Shown: positions 8,463 to 19,085, counted from the first letter of the stretch. The stretch is 64,000 nucleotides of DNA from Dysgonomonas sp. 25 (GCF_010501075.1 NZ_QVMN01000006.1:179139-243138), one strand, 5' to 3'. The notes: generated from the sequence alone by a model not told the origin. A program made the numbers and translations.

Positions 8463-9338
8463 ATGAATAAACCAATCGATAAAATAATCGGCATTAAACG
8501 CCAGACAAAATATTCCCCCAACCATGTTGGTAACGATGGGCTGATATTCAGCCTGACAGCGGATAATCTGCGAAAAATGGGTTATGAAGTAGAAGAATAT
8601 GCCGAAAATGAATTTTTGGAAGACAATATCGAAGGGCGTTATATCTTCAATATGGTGCGCGATAAACAGTCGATAAGCCGTTTACAACGATTGGAAGATA
8701 ATGGCTCGATTGTCGTTAATTCGGCTTATGGCATCGAAAACTGCAGCCGGACGAAGATGACGCATCTACTGCTCGATAACCATATCCCGCATCCTAATAG
8801 CATTTTTGTAAATACAACGGAAGATCCTACGGCAGAATTGCAGAAGATGCATGCCAAAGCCTTTTGGGTGAAGCGGGGAGATTCACATGCCATCCATCGC
8901 GAGGATGTGACCTATGCCCGCAACATGGAAGAGGTGAAAGATATAGTGCGGGAATTTGCCTTGCGCGACATCCCTAATGCTGTTGTAAACGAGCATTTGA
9001 TCGGCGATTTAGTGAAATTTTACGGAGTAGCCGATACCGATTTCTTCTATTGGTTCTACCCGTTCGACCTGAGCCATAGCAAATTCGGCTTGGAGGAAAT
9101 AAACGGAGCGGCACAGGAATTTAAATTCTCGGTTGAGGAATTGAAAAAGACCTGCGACAGGGCAGGGGAGATCCTCAACGTGAAAATATATGGTGGCGAC
9201 TGCATCGTGGATGAAAAGGGCAATTTTAAGATTATCGACTTCAACGATTGGCCGAGCTTCGCTCCTTGTCGCGACGCTGCAGCACCCAAAATTGCCGAGT
9301 GTATTGATAAAAATATTAAATATAGTTTTATATCTTAA
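8463..9338 (+). CDS. ATP-grasp family ligase, RimK-like
   Basis: A 291-residue protein with an ATP-grasp pattern. It has an N-terminal pre-grasp domain (about residues 1-100, including NCSRTKMTHLLLDNHIPHPN), a lysine-containing central strand (AFWVKRGDSHAIHREDV, about 138-154), and a C-terminal metal/ATP site (GGDCIVDEKGNFKIIDFND, about 242-260). Such enzymes activate a carboxylate as an acyl phosphate and join it to an amine or thiol. No family with a known substrate is recognised. It is packed behind the nucleotidyltransferase (nine-base gap), which suggests a shared small-molecule pathway. Confidence 0.85.
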   Translation: MNKPIDKIIGIKRQTKYSPNHVGNDGLIFSLTADNLRKMGYEVEEYAENEFLEDNIEGRYIFNMVRDKQSISRLQRLEDNGSIVVNSAYGIENCSRTKMTHLLLDNHIPHPNSIFVNTTEDPTAELQKMHAKAFWVKRGDSHAIHREDVTYARNMEEVKDIVREFALRDIPNAVVNEHLIGDLVKFYGVADTDFFYWFYPFDLSHSKFGLEEINGAAQEFKFSVEELKKTCDRAGEILNVKIYGGDCIVDEKGNFKIIDFNDWPSFAPCRDAAAPKIAECIDKNIKYSFIS

Positions 9339-9363
9339 CAGACTTAATTAACATTTCTCTATT

Positions 9364-11136
9364 ATGAAAAACCTATTAGCCTTGATTCCGGTTCTGCTTC
9401 TTTTTTTCTCATCTTGTTCTGATGATAATGCAAAACCAAAAGAAATTACGTTGGAGGTTTCCAAAAATGAATTGCTTTTTTCTTCCGGAGGAGGGAACGC
9501 TTTTTTTGATATATCATCGAATGATTCATGGATTATTACGCAGATTCCTGCATGGATAGAGATCGATGTTACAGAAGGAGAGGGAGACTTGCGAATCCGT
9601 TTGATTGCGGAAGTCAACCCAAAAGAAGAAGAGCGCTCGGCAACGATAAAAATCACCGCAACGGATAAATATAAAGAAATCCTGATAAAGCAAAGCGCTA
9701 AAAATGTTACTCTATCTCTCTCGGAGGCAGAGCTTATTTTTGCTGCTGAGCCTACAGCTGCAGGATTGACTTTTGATATAGCAACGAATGAATCTTGGAT
9801 TATAACGGATATTCCGGATTGGTGTACGCTGAGTGAAGAAAGTGGAGACGAAAATGCTACAATAACTGTTATTGTAGAGAAAAACTATATCGATACCGAG
9901 CGAGAAGCGGTCATCTATGTAAAAGCGGGTAGTAAGACAGAAGAATTGAAAATAACACAAGAAGCGTTAGAAATACAATTGGCTTTCGGCGAGGCAGGAT
10001 ATCCTGAATACACTTCTTCGAACAAAATGCAACGTTTTGATTTTTATGAAAATTCCGGAGACCTTTCTGTCCTTATCAAATCGAATACGAAGTGGACTGT
10101 AGCTTCTGATTCAGAATGGTGTATTCCGGATAGAGAAGATGGAATAGAGGATGGCACACTGGCAGTGAATGTCGGAGAAAATACCACTTCAGCTGATCGT
10201 ACGGGAGAAATAACTATATCGGCAGGAACAAAGTCTCTTAAAGTTCTGGTTAAACAAGGAGGGCTTATTCAGGTAGACGAAACAAACCCATATCAGATAA
10301 ATAAACGGGATAACGCTCCGAGAATTGGTGATATATTGAGAAAGAAGCAAGTGAATTATGTTGATCCCGGAAATGCTGGTGAAAACGTGACATGGAATTT
10401 TAGTTCCCTCACGGTAACTAATAATGATTATAAAATAGAATATTCGGCGGCTCCGACCCAATTAAATTATAATGATCCTTACATTCCGACTTATATAATG
10501 GGTTATGACAAATTCGATATAACAGAGCCAGAAGCAAACAGCTTGTTTATTTGTACCGAATACTATACGATGTATTATTTTCAAATTAAGAATAATTTGT
10601 TAAATGCACTTGGCCATGAAAATCCCGTTACAAAATTGCAATATAATCCTCGGATGATTTCAGATAAATATCCGACCTATTATAATGACACATATAAATA
10701 TGACTATGAAACAAATGGCTATTATTCAGGAACTGAAAAGATAGAGACAGAAGGCTATAAAGAAATGAAAGCAGATGGATATGGTACTATTGTTTTACCG
10801 TCCGGGACATACAATAATGCTTTACGAATAAAATATGTGCAAAGAATAGAAGAGGAAATATTTAATGGAGTTAGCTATGTAGATTATATAAGAGAATATA
10901 CCACCTATAAGTGGTACGTAAAAGGCTATCGCTATCCTGTCCTTGAAATATATCGCATTGTTGATTTGAATAGTGGGACAGAGTTGTCTAAGCAGGGATT
11001 TTATTATCCTCCAACTGATCATACCTATTTGCAGAATACGAGAAATGTAAATGTAAATGCAACAACAATAAAGGGCATGCCACATAAGGAGTTTTCGCGG
11101 GAAGAAAGTATTTTACCTATAATGCAATTGAAATAG
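9364..11136 (+). CDS. BACON-domain lipoprotein
   Basis: A 590-residue surface lipoprotein. The signal ends in a lipobox (LLLFFSSCSDDN, Cys at about residue 19). Three BACON-type beta-sandwich repeats follow, roughly residues 30-105, 110-200 and 205-300. Each has a W near the start (NDSWIIT, NESWIIT, NTKWTV) and a threonine-rich last strand. The rest, about 300-590, is a beta-rich region with many Tyr and Asn that I do not recognise. BACON domains occur in Bacteroidetes surface proteins, often with carbohydrate or mucin binding. It lies inside a run of cytosolic enzyme genes: 25 bases after the ATP-grasp gene and three bases before the HAD gene. Confidence 0.85.
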   Translation: MKNLLALIPVLLLFFSSCSDDNAKPKEITLEVSKNELLFSSGGGNAFFDISSNDSWIITQIPAWIEIDVTEGEGDLRIRLIAEVNPKEEERSATIKITATDKYKEILIKQSAKNVTLSLSEAELIFAAEPTAAGLTFDIATNESWIITDIPDWCTLSEESGDENATITVIVEKNYIDTEREAVIYVKAGSKTEELKITQEALEIQLAFGEAGYPEYTSSNKMQRFDFYENSGDLSVLIKSNTKWTVASDSEWCIPDREDGIEDGTLAVNVGENTTSADRTGEITISAGTKSLKVLVKQGGLIQVDETNPYQINKRDNAPRIGDILRKKQVNYVDPGNAGENVTWNFSSLTVTNNDYKIEYSAAPTQLNYNDPYIPTYIMGYDKFDITEPEANSLFICTEYYTMYYFQIKNNLLNALGHENPVTKLQYNPRMISDKYPTYYNDTYKYDYETNGYYSGTEKIETEGYKEMKADGYGTIVLPSGTYNNALRIKYVQRIEEEIFNGVSYVDYIREYTTYKWYVKGYRYPVLEIYRIVDLNSGTELSKQGFYYPPTDHTYLQNTRNVNVNATTIKGMPHKEFSREESILPIMQLK

Positions 11137-11139
11137 AGG

Positions 11140-11856
11140 ATGCTCAACGTTGATCAAATTAAAGGCATTATCTTCGACTACGGAGGGACGATTGACAGCA
11201 ATGGTAAGCATTGGTCGGAAGTCCTTTGGGATGCTTATGAACTGGAAAAAGTACCTCTCGCTAAAGAGCAGTTTCGCGAGGCTTATGTCTATGCCGAACG
11301 TTATCTGGCAACTCATCCTGTTATTCAGCCCGAAGATAATTTCCATGTCTTATTGACCAAGAAAGTTGCTATTCAGATAGATCACCTGATCGAAAAAGAA
11401 TATTTAGCCGATACAAATAAAGGACAATATATAACAGCTATTCCGCAGCGATGTTATACCTTTGTCCGGGAGTTGATTTCAGCGGAAATACCTGTACTCG
11501 CCGGGTTGCATAAGAAATACCCGATGGTGTTGGTTTCGAATTTCTATGGGAATATTCATGCCGTGCTGAAAGATTTCGATATTCTCGATTGCTTCGATTC
11601 CATCGTCGAATCGGCAGTTGTGGGCATAAGGAAACCCGATCCGAAGATATTTGAATTGGGTGTAAAAGAATTGGGCTTTTTGCCATCGGAAGTCGTTGTT
11701 ATCGGTGACTCTTACGATAAAGATATACTACCTGCTATGCAGGCAGGATGCCAAACCATCTGGCTGCGAGGGCAGGGATGGGGGCAGGACAGTGAAGATG
11801 CTTCGGCAGACATTGTCATTACAGACTTCATGGAGTTGAAGGAACTATTTTGCTGA
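11140..11856 (+). CDS. HAD-like hydrolase with altered motif I
   Basis: A 238-residue haloacid dehalogenase superfamily protein. Motif I is FDYGGTIDS (nucleophile D13, T17), motif II lies in VLVSNFYG near residue 133, the motif III lysine in GIRKPDPKIF near 165, and motif IV in VVIGDSYDKDI near 190. The second aspartate of the usual DxDxT is glycine (G15). In phosphatases that residue is the general acid/base, so the activity may be altered or weak, although DxGGT forms are seen in some HAD branches. It starts three bases after the BACON gene and is followed 174 bases later by inositol-phosphate synthase. It could act on a phosphorylated intermediate of that cassette, but this is a guess. Confidence 0.85.
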   Translation: MLNVDQIKGIIFDYGGTIDSNGKHWSEVLWDAYELEKVPLAKEQFREAYVYAERYLATHPVIQPEDNFHVLLTKKVAIQIDHLIEKEYLADTNKGQYITAIPQRCYTFVRELISAEIPVLAGLHKKYPMVLVSNFYGNIHAVLKDFDILDCFDSIVESAVVGIRKPDPKIFELGVKELGFLPSEVVVIGDSYDKDILPAMQAGCQTIWLRGQGWGQDSEDASADIVITDFMELKELFC

Positions 11857-12030
11857 TACGACAAAGGTAATCGACGGCGATTCCTGATAATGGAAGCCTT
11901 GCAAACGGAGCGAGGTGGAAAAGCCCGGGTTGGGAGAAAAAAACAGGAGGAGTTTTTCGGTTGGTTTTGTCTTATTATATAGTGTTTAAAGTAAGCCGCG
12001 GGTTGCGGTGTAATTTAAAAAGAAACAAAA

Positions 12031-13329
12031 ATGACAAAAAAAGAAGTGAAAGAAGCCAACGGAAAACTTGGTGTTTTGGTTGTTGGCGTGGGAGGAGCAG
12101 TAGCTTCTACCTTTATTGCAGGAACATTAATTGCTCGCAAAGGCATGGGCGTTCCTGTCGGTTCCATAACACAATTAGCGACTATCCGTCTGGGAAAGAG
12201 AAACGAGAACCGCTTCCCGAAAATCAAAGATGTAGTGCCTTTGGCTGATATGAACGACCTCGTATTCGGAGGTTGGGATTTATTCGAAGAAGATGTTTAT
12301 CAGGCTGCCAAGCATGCCGAAGTCTTGACTAATGAAGACTTAGACAAGGTAAAAGATGAACTATCGGCGATTAAACCGATGAAAGCGGTCTTTGATCAGG
12401 AATTTGTTAAACGCCTCCACGGAACGTGGGTGAAATCAGCCCCTACCAAATGGGATTTGGTAGCGCAGGTACGCAACGACATACAACAATTCAAGAAAGA
12501 AAATAATTGCGATCGTGTAGTGATGATTTGGTGCGGTAGTACCGAAGTTTTTACGCCATTGAGCAAAGTACATAAAACACAGGCAGCCCTTGAAAGTGCA
12601 ATGAAGGAAAATAATCCGGATATTGCCCCATCGATGATATATGCCTATGCATCTGTTGCCGAAGGAGTTCCTTATATCAATGGTGCACCGAACCTTACCG
12701 TGGATATGCCTGCCATGTGGGAATTTGCCGATAAGCAACAAGTGCCGATTTGCGGGAAAGATTTCAAAACAGGGCAAACCATGTTGAAAACAGTTCTTTC
12801 GCCTATGCTCAAAACGCGTATGTTGGGACTTAGCGGTTGGTTTTCGACCAATATTCTGGGCAATCGCGATGGGGAAGTCTTGGATGATCCGGGTTCGTTC
12901 AAAACAAAAGAAGAATCCAAGCTTTCAGTTATCGACAATATCCTCCAGCCGGATTTATATCCGGAATTATATGGCAATGTCTATCACAAAGTGCGTATCA
13001 ATTACTATCCGCCACGCAAGGATAACAAGGAAGGATGGGATAACATTGACCTGTTCGGTTGGTTGGGCTATCCGATGCAGCTGAAAGTGGACTTTCTGTG
13101 CCGCGATTCGATTTTGGCTGCGCCTTTGTGCCTCGACCTTGTATTGTTCACCGACTTAGCTCAACGTGCCGGAATGAGCGGCATACAATCGTGGTTGTCG
13201 TTCTATTTCAAGAGCCCGATGCACGATTCCGAGCATATTGCCGAACACGATTTGTTTATCCAGTATGTGAAGCTGAAAAATACCTTGCGTCAGATGATGG
13301 GCGAGGAAACGATTGATTTTATCGACTAA
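12031..13329 (+). CDS. Myo-inositol-1-phosphate synthase
   Basis: Converts glucose 6-phosphate to 1D-myo-inositol 3-phosphate using bound NAD. The NAD-binding loop is LVVGVGGAVAST at about residues 16-27. Further family segments are MIWCGSTEVF (about 168-177), NGAPNLTVDMP (about 213-223), GKDFKTGQTMLKT (about 236-248) and LGLSGWFSTNILGNRDG (about 268-284). The length of 432 residues is the bacterial/archaeal size. In Bacteroides this enzyme makes inositol phosphate for phosphatidylinositol and inositol sphingolipids, with a CDP-alcohol phosphatidyltransferase encoded next to it. Here no such transferase is adjacent; the gene ends with a strong terminator and the strand then switches. No clear -7 box was seen in the 174 bases upstream. 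Confidence 0.95.
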   Translation: MTKKEVKEANGKLGVLVVGVGGAVASTFIAGTLIARKGMGVPVGSITQLATIRLGKRNENRFPKIKDVVPLADMNDLVFGGWDLFEEDVYQAAKHAEVLTNEDLDKVKDELSAIKPMKAVFDQEFVKRLHGTWVKSAPTKWDLVAQVRNDIQQFKKENNCDRVVMIWCGSTEVFTPLSKVHKTQAALESAMKENNPDIAPSMIYAYASVAEGVPYINGAPNLTVDMPAMWEFADKQQVPICGKDFKTGQTMLKTVLSPMLKTRMLGLSGWFSTNILGNRDGEVLDDPGSFKTKEESKLSVIDNILQPDLYPELYGNVYHKVRINYYPPRKDNKEGWDNIDLFGWLGYPMQLKVDFLCRDSILAAPLCLDLVLFTDLAQRAGMSGIQSWLSFYFKSPMHDSEHIAEHDLFIQYVKLKNTLRQMMGEETIDFID

Positions 13330-13350
13330 ATTCACTCGATATATAATAGA

Positions 13351-13379
13351 AAGAGGCTGTCTAACTGACAGCCTCTTTT
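13351..13379 (+). terminator. Terminator after inositol-phosphate synthase
   Basis: A perfect 11-bp stem (13351-13361 with 13367-13377), a five-base loop and a short T-run, 21 bases after the stop codon. Confidence 0.85.
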
Positions 13380-13404
13380 GCTTGCAATTCTTTCAAATTG
13401 GCTA

Positions 13405-13557
13405 TTATTTTTTCTTGACTTTAGTTTTGGTTACATTACCTTGGTTATCCTTTTTCTCGATAATATAGATGCCTCCTCTTAGGGTTGTATTCTCAATATT
13501 GAACTCTCCGACAGATTGCCCTTCGTGTACCATTCTTCCGGAAGGGAACTGATAGAC
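13405..13557 (-). pseudogene. Relic of a secreted protein's C-terminal end
   Basis: On the minus strand, 50 codons read without a stop to TAA at 13405-13407, with an in-frame stop directly before them at 13558-13560. The peptide contains FPSGRMVHEGQSVGEFNI and LRGGIYIIEKKDNQGN, and ends in VKKK. This has the look of the last beta strands of a secreted protein, possibly a type IX sorting-type tail (GxYI...K at the end). No start region or promoter is seen, so it reads as the leftover 3' end of a deleted gene. The family assignment is tentative. Confidence 0.4.
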
Positions 13558-13585
13558 TTAATTTCGAATTTTAACAACAAAATGC

Positions 13586-13626
13586 AAAAAAAAATACGGA
13601 ACCGTTTATCGCAAACAGTTCCGTAT
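13586..13626 (-). terminator. Terminator after the GH38 gene
   Basis: A 14-bp stem with one mismatch (13594-13607 with 13613-13626) and a five-base loop. On the minus strand it is followed by a run of eight or nine T. It lies 43 bases beyond the GH38 stop codon. Confidence 0.85.
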
Positions 13627-13668
13627 ACTCTTTTCTAAATCTAATTAACTATGAAGGGTGTATATGTA

Positions 13669-16600
13669 TCAATATATATTGAATTCGTAGATGCGGGATA
13701 CATAACCCTCGCTTTGGTCGGGTTTTGTAATCCATAGGCGGACATATCTCGCTTTAGTAGGAGATGATAACAGGCGATCTGTTTCGTCGGCTGTGTTGTC
13801 CATCACCTGATCTACGGTTCTCCAATCGTCGTTCGCATTTTCTTTCACTTGCAGGCTATATTCTTTTGTAATGAAATCGAGCGATTCCATACCTGCATTC
13901 AATATGCGCCATCCTTTGACTGTTTCAACCTTTCCGAGGTCGATTTCCAGGTATTTCGGATGATTGTTGCTGATGTCGCACCATTTAGTAAGGAAATCGT
14001 CATCGAAGGCCATTTCTGCACTTTCGGAAGAGTTAACTTCACCCGATTTCCCGATAACGCGTACACGGCTGCCTGATAGCAGGTTGCTGCTTGTTTGTTC
14101 TCCGGCAATCTCCGTTTTATCTTCCAGTCCTACATTCAATAGGCAACCGGCAGATTTTGTCGATGAATTTCCGTTTTTAACAGCTGTAGCGGCAAACAAT
14201 ACAACACGCGTATTGTGTGGAAGGATAACATATTTCGCCCCTTTCGGAATATCCAATGTGATGTTGAACATATATGTATATTCGTACGGAAGGTCTTTGT
14301 TGCCGACGCCTGCGTGGCGGTGAGTTCCTACATAGGCTACATCTGCACGGCTGAGGTGACCTTCGGTGTGGCCTGTATGTCCCCATTGACCGATGAATCC
14401 GGTGTATTCCGGAACAACTGCCGATTGGGTAGTTTTGCCTATCTGGAAGTCTACCTTGTTGTTGTGGTTGGTCGAAGCAGCTAAGAATGCTATTTGATTG
14501 TAATCGCCTGCAGGAAGCATCAGGGTATCGCCCAGACATTTCATACCATTAGCAGCATCTGGTTCGCCCAATTTGAATGTAACGCCATTGAAGACGATTT
14601 CTTCCGGAAGAATTTCAGCAGCATACGAATGTCCGCGTCCGTCGAAGTTAGCATCGCGGCGGAAAGAGTTGTATGTAGCGGTTTTCATATTATATTTCAA
14701 TGGAATAGGAGTAGAAACAATCTGCGTGTGTTGCTGTGCAGGAGCTTGCAACTTCACTTTGAATGTTTTCATGCTGAACGGTTTCACCTCGAATGTCAGG
14801 TTTTTGCCGCTGAAGCTCACATGGCCTATTTCGTCTTCTACACCGTTCAGTTCTTTAGCAGAAGCGATGTTTCCGGCGAATGATACGGTTGCTTTCTGGC
14901 TTGCTTTACCCGAAGTTTCGTAGAAACGTACCACATACTCGTCCGATTTTTCAGCTTGCTTAATTGCTTTCATCGAAACATTGTCGTTGTCTACACTGGC
15001 AAACGAGAAGGATTTTCCTAAATGTCCTTTATGCTTAGCCGTAGCAAATGCACGCATCGGCTGATTCAATACTTCGGCTTTCAATACTGTTTTGGCAGCC
15101 TGATAGCTTCCTTCGTGCCCCATGAGCGAGTACGTAAAGATATGGTGCCCGAAGTCCTGTTTATCCTGATAGCCATAGTTGCCTTTTGTCTTAGGTGTAT
15201 GAAGCAATGTCAGGCGAAGCGTGTTGTTGTTCGGTTTGTCCCAGCCATATTTGCTGTCGTTCATCACCGATACGCCATAGCTGCCGTCTGTTGCGGTGAG
15301 GTCAGCCCATTGCTGAGCATATACTTCGTAAGCTGTTTCGGTATTGTTTCCTCTCATGACAGCTCCTACGCCCAAGTCGTAAGTTGCTTTAGGATTGGAA
15401 ACAGATAACGGAAATTCTGCTTTCAACAGGGCATTTGTTGTTGCCCAGTCGATTTCGGTGCGGAAGTCGATACGGTCTTTTTGTCCGCTCTCGTTGAGGG
15501 TGATATATTGCTTAAAGGTAGAACCGTTGTATTTTCTTTCCACGCAAAGGCTTGCTCTTACAGGCCCTTGTTCGGCAACTGAAATCTTCACATCATCCGT
15601 AATAGAAACCGGAGCAGCATCCATTGCCTTTTTCAGGATTTCCCAAGCCGGCCAGTGGAACGATTCGTTTTCGGTGAAAAGGGCTAAACGAATAGCTTTG
15701 CCGGATTCGACCAATTCCTTGTTGTTGCGTTTGTCGAGGATAGACGAAACGTCTCCGTTCTGATTGAGTGTTACTTTGTAAACGCTATTCTCGATAGAGT
15801 TGCTGGTAGCTTTTAGATTAGTTATTGCTTTTGACGCACCATTTCGAAGGTCGTAGACAACATAACCGTTGGCAGGAACAGTCGCTATAAATAATACTTT
15901 TCCATTGGCATATTGGGTAGGCACAGCTTGTCCTTTTTCGTTGTAAACAACCTTTGCTATTTTAGTACGGTTTTCTGTTATTTCTACCACATCCGATACT
16001 TCGCGGTCGGTTGGGTTATAAATAACCAACGGAGTACCTTTTACCTGTGTGTCCAATCCTCTGGCAACACCATCAACCGAAGTGGTGAGGATATTGGCAA
16101 AGTCTTTCATCGAGATTAGCTCGTCATTCCATGAAAACTCGTAAGCACGTGGGAGACTTGTCCCGGTGAGGTCGTCGTGGAACTGGTGCCAGAGGAAGCG
16201 TTTCCATGCTTCATTGAGGTTATGTTTCGGATAATCTACCGCACCAAACCAGTCGGCGGCTACCGCAGCACGCTCGGCAGCATCGGCCAGTAATTCGTTT
16301 TTACGGTTGTATAATTTCATCGCTGCCTGCGAAGTATAACAGCCCGTAGCATGCACGTCCATCAACAATTCGTCGTTGAAAACAGGCAATTCAGGATGTT
16401 TGTCGAATGGCAGATAGTCTTTGTATAGTTGATCGCTCGTTGCGCTGATGATTTCAACAGGGCCGTCGCCTTTTAATCCTTTTTCTACGGCACGTACCGA
16501 CTCGATTGTCGGCGCACCGCCCGTGTCGCCCGTTCCGTAGTAGTGATATACCGTTTTGATAGGGCTACGATCGGTCAGTTTTTTCAAGTATTCGCTATTG

Positions 16601-17271
16601 CTCAAATCCTCGTCTTTCCATTTGGTGGTGTAGTTGTGAGCGTCGGCCACCATCATGATGCGCGAGCCGTCGACCCCTTGCCACAATCCGATTTCGAACG
16701 GAATTTTGCTGTCTCCGTAGAATGGTTTGGAGCGCCATTGCAATTTTTGTGTAGAGAAACCAATCAATCCCGAGTGAGCGGCCACCGTCGGCAATGTCCA
16801 TCCGAAACCGAAACAGTCAGGGAGGAAAATATCCGTTCCACGTACACCGAACTCATCCATATAGAAGTGTTGGCCGTAAAGGATATTACGCGTAAATGAT
16901 TCGGTAGAAGGGATATTCGGGTCGTTGGCATCCCATGTACTTCCGTTCACATGCCAGCGTCCTTGCTTGATGTATTCTTTTATCAATTTGTATTGGTCGG
17001 GGTAGTATTCCTTCATCCACGAATACTTGATTCCCCCTTCGAAGTTGAAGATATAATCAGGATATTTTCCTAACAGAAAAAGATTCTGATTCAGTGTCTT
17101 GGGAATGTATTCATTGATGGATTGTTGTACATCCCAGTTCCACTGGCTGTCGAAGTGGGCGTTGGAAACTATATAAGCTTTGTTTTTCGTATTGGCGGGC
17201 TTTTGCGCAAAAGCACCTATTGCAACGAAAAACGACAGGCAGATACAGCATATCAGGTTTGTTTTTTTCAT
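13669..17271 (-). CDS. GH38 alpha-mannosidase with C-terminal F5/8-type domain
   Basis: A 1200-residue secreted or periplasmic alpha-mannosidase. A signal peptide (residues 1-22, ending AFAQ) is followed by the GH38 catalytic domain. The zinc site starts with HFD at residues 39-41 (SNAHFDSQWNW). The predicted nucleophile is D152 in LPDCFGFGWTLP, and WDANDPNIPSTESF at about 113-126 is also typical. A middle alpha-mannosidase domain and beta-sandwich domains follow. The last 130 residues (about 1070-1200, with AFDDDFLTKWCDISNNHPKY and ARYVRLWI) form an F5/8 type C (discoidin-like) domain likely to bind sugar. The likely role is removal of mannose from host or fungal glycans. It is transcribed alone, with direct repeats upstream at 17360-17385 and a terminator downstream. 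Confidence 0.93.
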   Translation of the reverse strand: MKKTNLICCICLSFFVAIGAFAQKPANTKNKAYIVSNAHFDSQWNWDVQQSINEYIPKTLNQNLFLLGKYPDYIFNFEGGIKYSWMKEYYPDQYKLIKEYIKQGRWHVNGSTWDANDPNIPSTESFTRNILYGQHFYMDEFGVRGTDIFLPDCFGFGWTLPTVAAHSGLIGFSTQKLQWRSKPFYGDSKIPFEIGLWQGVDGSRIMMVADAHNYTTKWKDEDLSNSEYLKKLTDRSPIKTVYHYYGTGDTGGAPTIESVRAVEKGLKGDGPVEIISATSDQLYKDYLPFDKHPELPVFNDELLMDVHATGCYTSQAAMKLYNRKNELLADAAERAAVAADWFGAVDYPKHNLNEAWKRFLWHQFHDDLTGTSLPRAYEFSWNDELISMKDFANILTTSVDGVARGLDTQVKGTPLVIYNPTDREVSDVVEITENRTKIAKVVYNEKGQAVPTQYANGKVLFIATVPANGYVVYDLRNGASKAITNLKATSNSIENSVYKVTLNQNGDVSSILDKRNNKELVESGKAIRLALFTENESFHWPAWEILKKAMDAAPVSITDDVKISVAEQGPVRASLCVERKYNGSTFKQYITLNESGQKDRIDFRTEIDWATTNALLKAEFPLSVSNPKATYDLGVGAVMRGNNTETAYEVYAQQWADLTATDGSYGVSVMNDSKYGWDKPNNNTLRLTLLHTPKTKGNYGYQDKQDFGHHIFTYSLMGHEGSYQAAKTVLKAEVLNQPMRAFATAKHKGHLGKSFSFASVDNDNVSMKAIKQAEKSDEYVVRFYETSGKASQKATVSFAGNIASAKELNGVEDEIGHVSFSGKNLTFEVKPFSMKTFKVKLQAPAQQHTQIVSTPIPLKYNMKTATYNSFRRDANFDGRGHSYAAEILPEEIVFNGVTFKLGEPDAANGMKCLGDTLMLPAGDYNQIAFLAASTNHNNKVDFQIGKTTQSAVVPEYTGFIGQWGHTGHTEGHLSRADVAYVGTHRHAGVGNKDLPYEYTYMFNITLDIPKGAKYVILPHNTRVVLFAATAVKNGNSSTKSAGCLLNVGLEDKTEIAGEQTSSNLLSGSRVRVIGKSGEVNSSESAEMAFDDDFLTKWCDISNNHPKYLEIDLGKVETVKGWRILNAGMESLDFITKEYSLQVKENANDDWRTVDQVMDNTADETDRLLSSPTKARYVRLWITKPDQSEGYVSRIYEFNIY

Positions 17272-17357
17272 GATAACAAGTAAATAATAAAATGAGATTT
17301 TAGTAAATTTTTCCGTAAGCTAAGGTATAACTTTAATATCGACCTTACAGTTTCGTT

Positions 17358-17390
17358 ATGAGACAAAGAAGTGCAATTTTGTGACAAAAA
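17358..17390 (-). promoter_or_regulatory. Possible regulator-binding direct repeats upstream of the GH38 gene
   Basis: On the minus strand TTGTCACAAAAT is followed 21 bases later by TTGTCTCATAAC (GTCAC start at 17385, GTCTC start at 17364). The pair lies about 90-115 bases before the GH38 start. It resembles the GTCAC direct repeats 20 bases apart ahead of the FISUMP gene next to the LytTR regulator (50344 and 50364). LytTR proteins usually bind two short direct repeats about 21 bases apart. The rest of the 353-base gap (17272-17624) shows only the ahcY terminator. Confidence 0.35.
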
Positions 17391-17576
17391 ATAGCTATAT
17401 TTAATCAATGCTCGGAAAATTGTATTATAAGAGCATTTTTTTAATCTTATTAACCCATCTTAATCGTCTATCTTCTGCGCTCTTTGGGGATAGCCGATAA
17501 AAAGAAAATGGACTTATTTTCAGAAATGTAAAAAGCCGGTAAAAGTATCTGGTTAAGTCTGCCACTATAACAGAAA

Positions 17577-17601
17577 ACCTCCCGTCTGTGGAGAGGGAGG
17601 T
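17577..17601 (-). terminator. Terminator after ahcY
   Basis: A 7-bp stem (17577-17583 with 17595-17601) and an 11-base loop, followed on the minus strand by TTTTC. It begins 24 bases after the ahcY stop. Confidence 0.65.
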
Positions 17602-17624
17602 CTTGCTAAATATTTTGAAATTAA

Positions 17625-19043
<1,419 letters not shown>

Positions 19044-19077
19044 AATTGTATTTTAATTATCTATATTTCAGAAAGGA

Positions 19078-19085
19078 CAAAGGTA
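19078..19085 (-). promoter_or_regulatory. -7 promoter box of ahcY
   Basis: On the minus strand it reads TACCTTTG, an exact match to TAnnTTTG, 34 bases before the ahcY start. No clear TTTG lies at the expected distance upstream. Confidence 0.55.
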
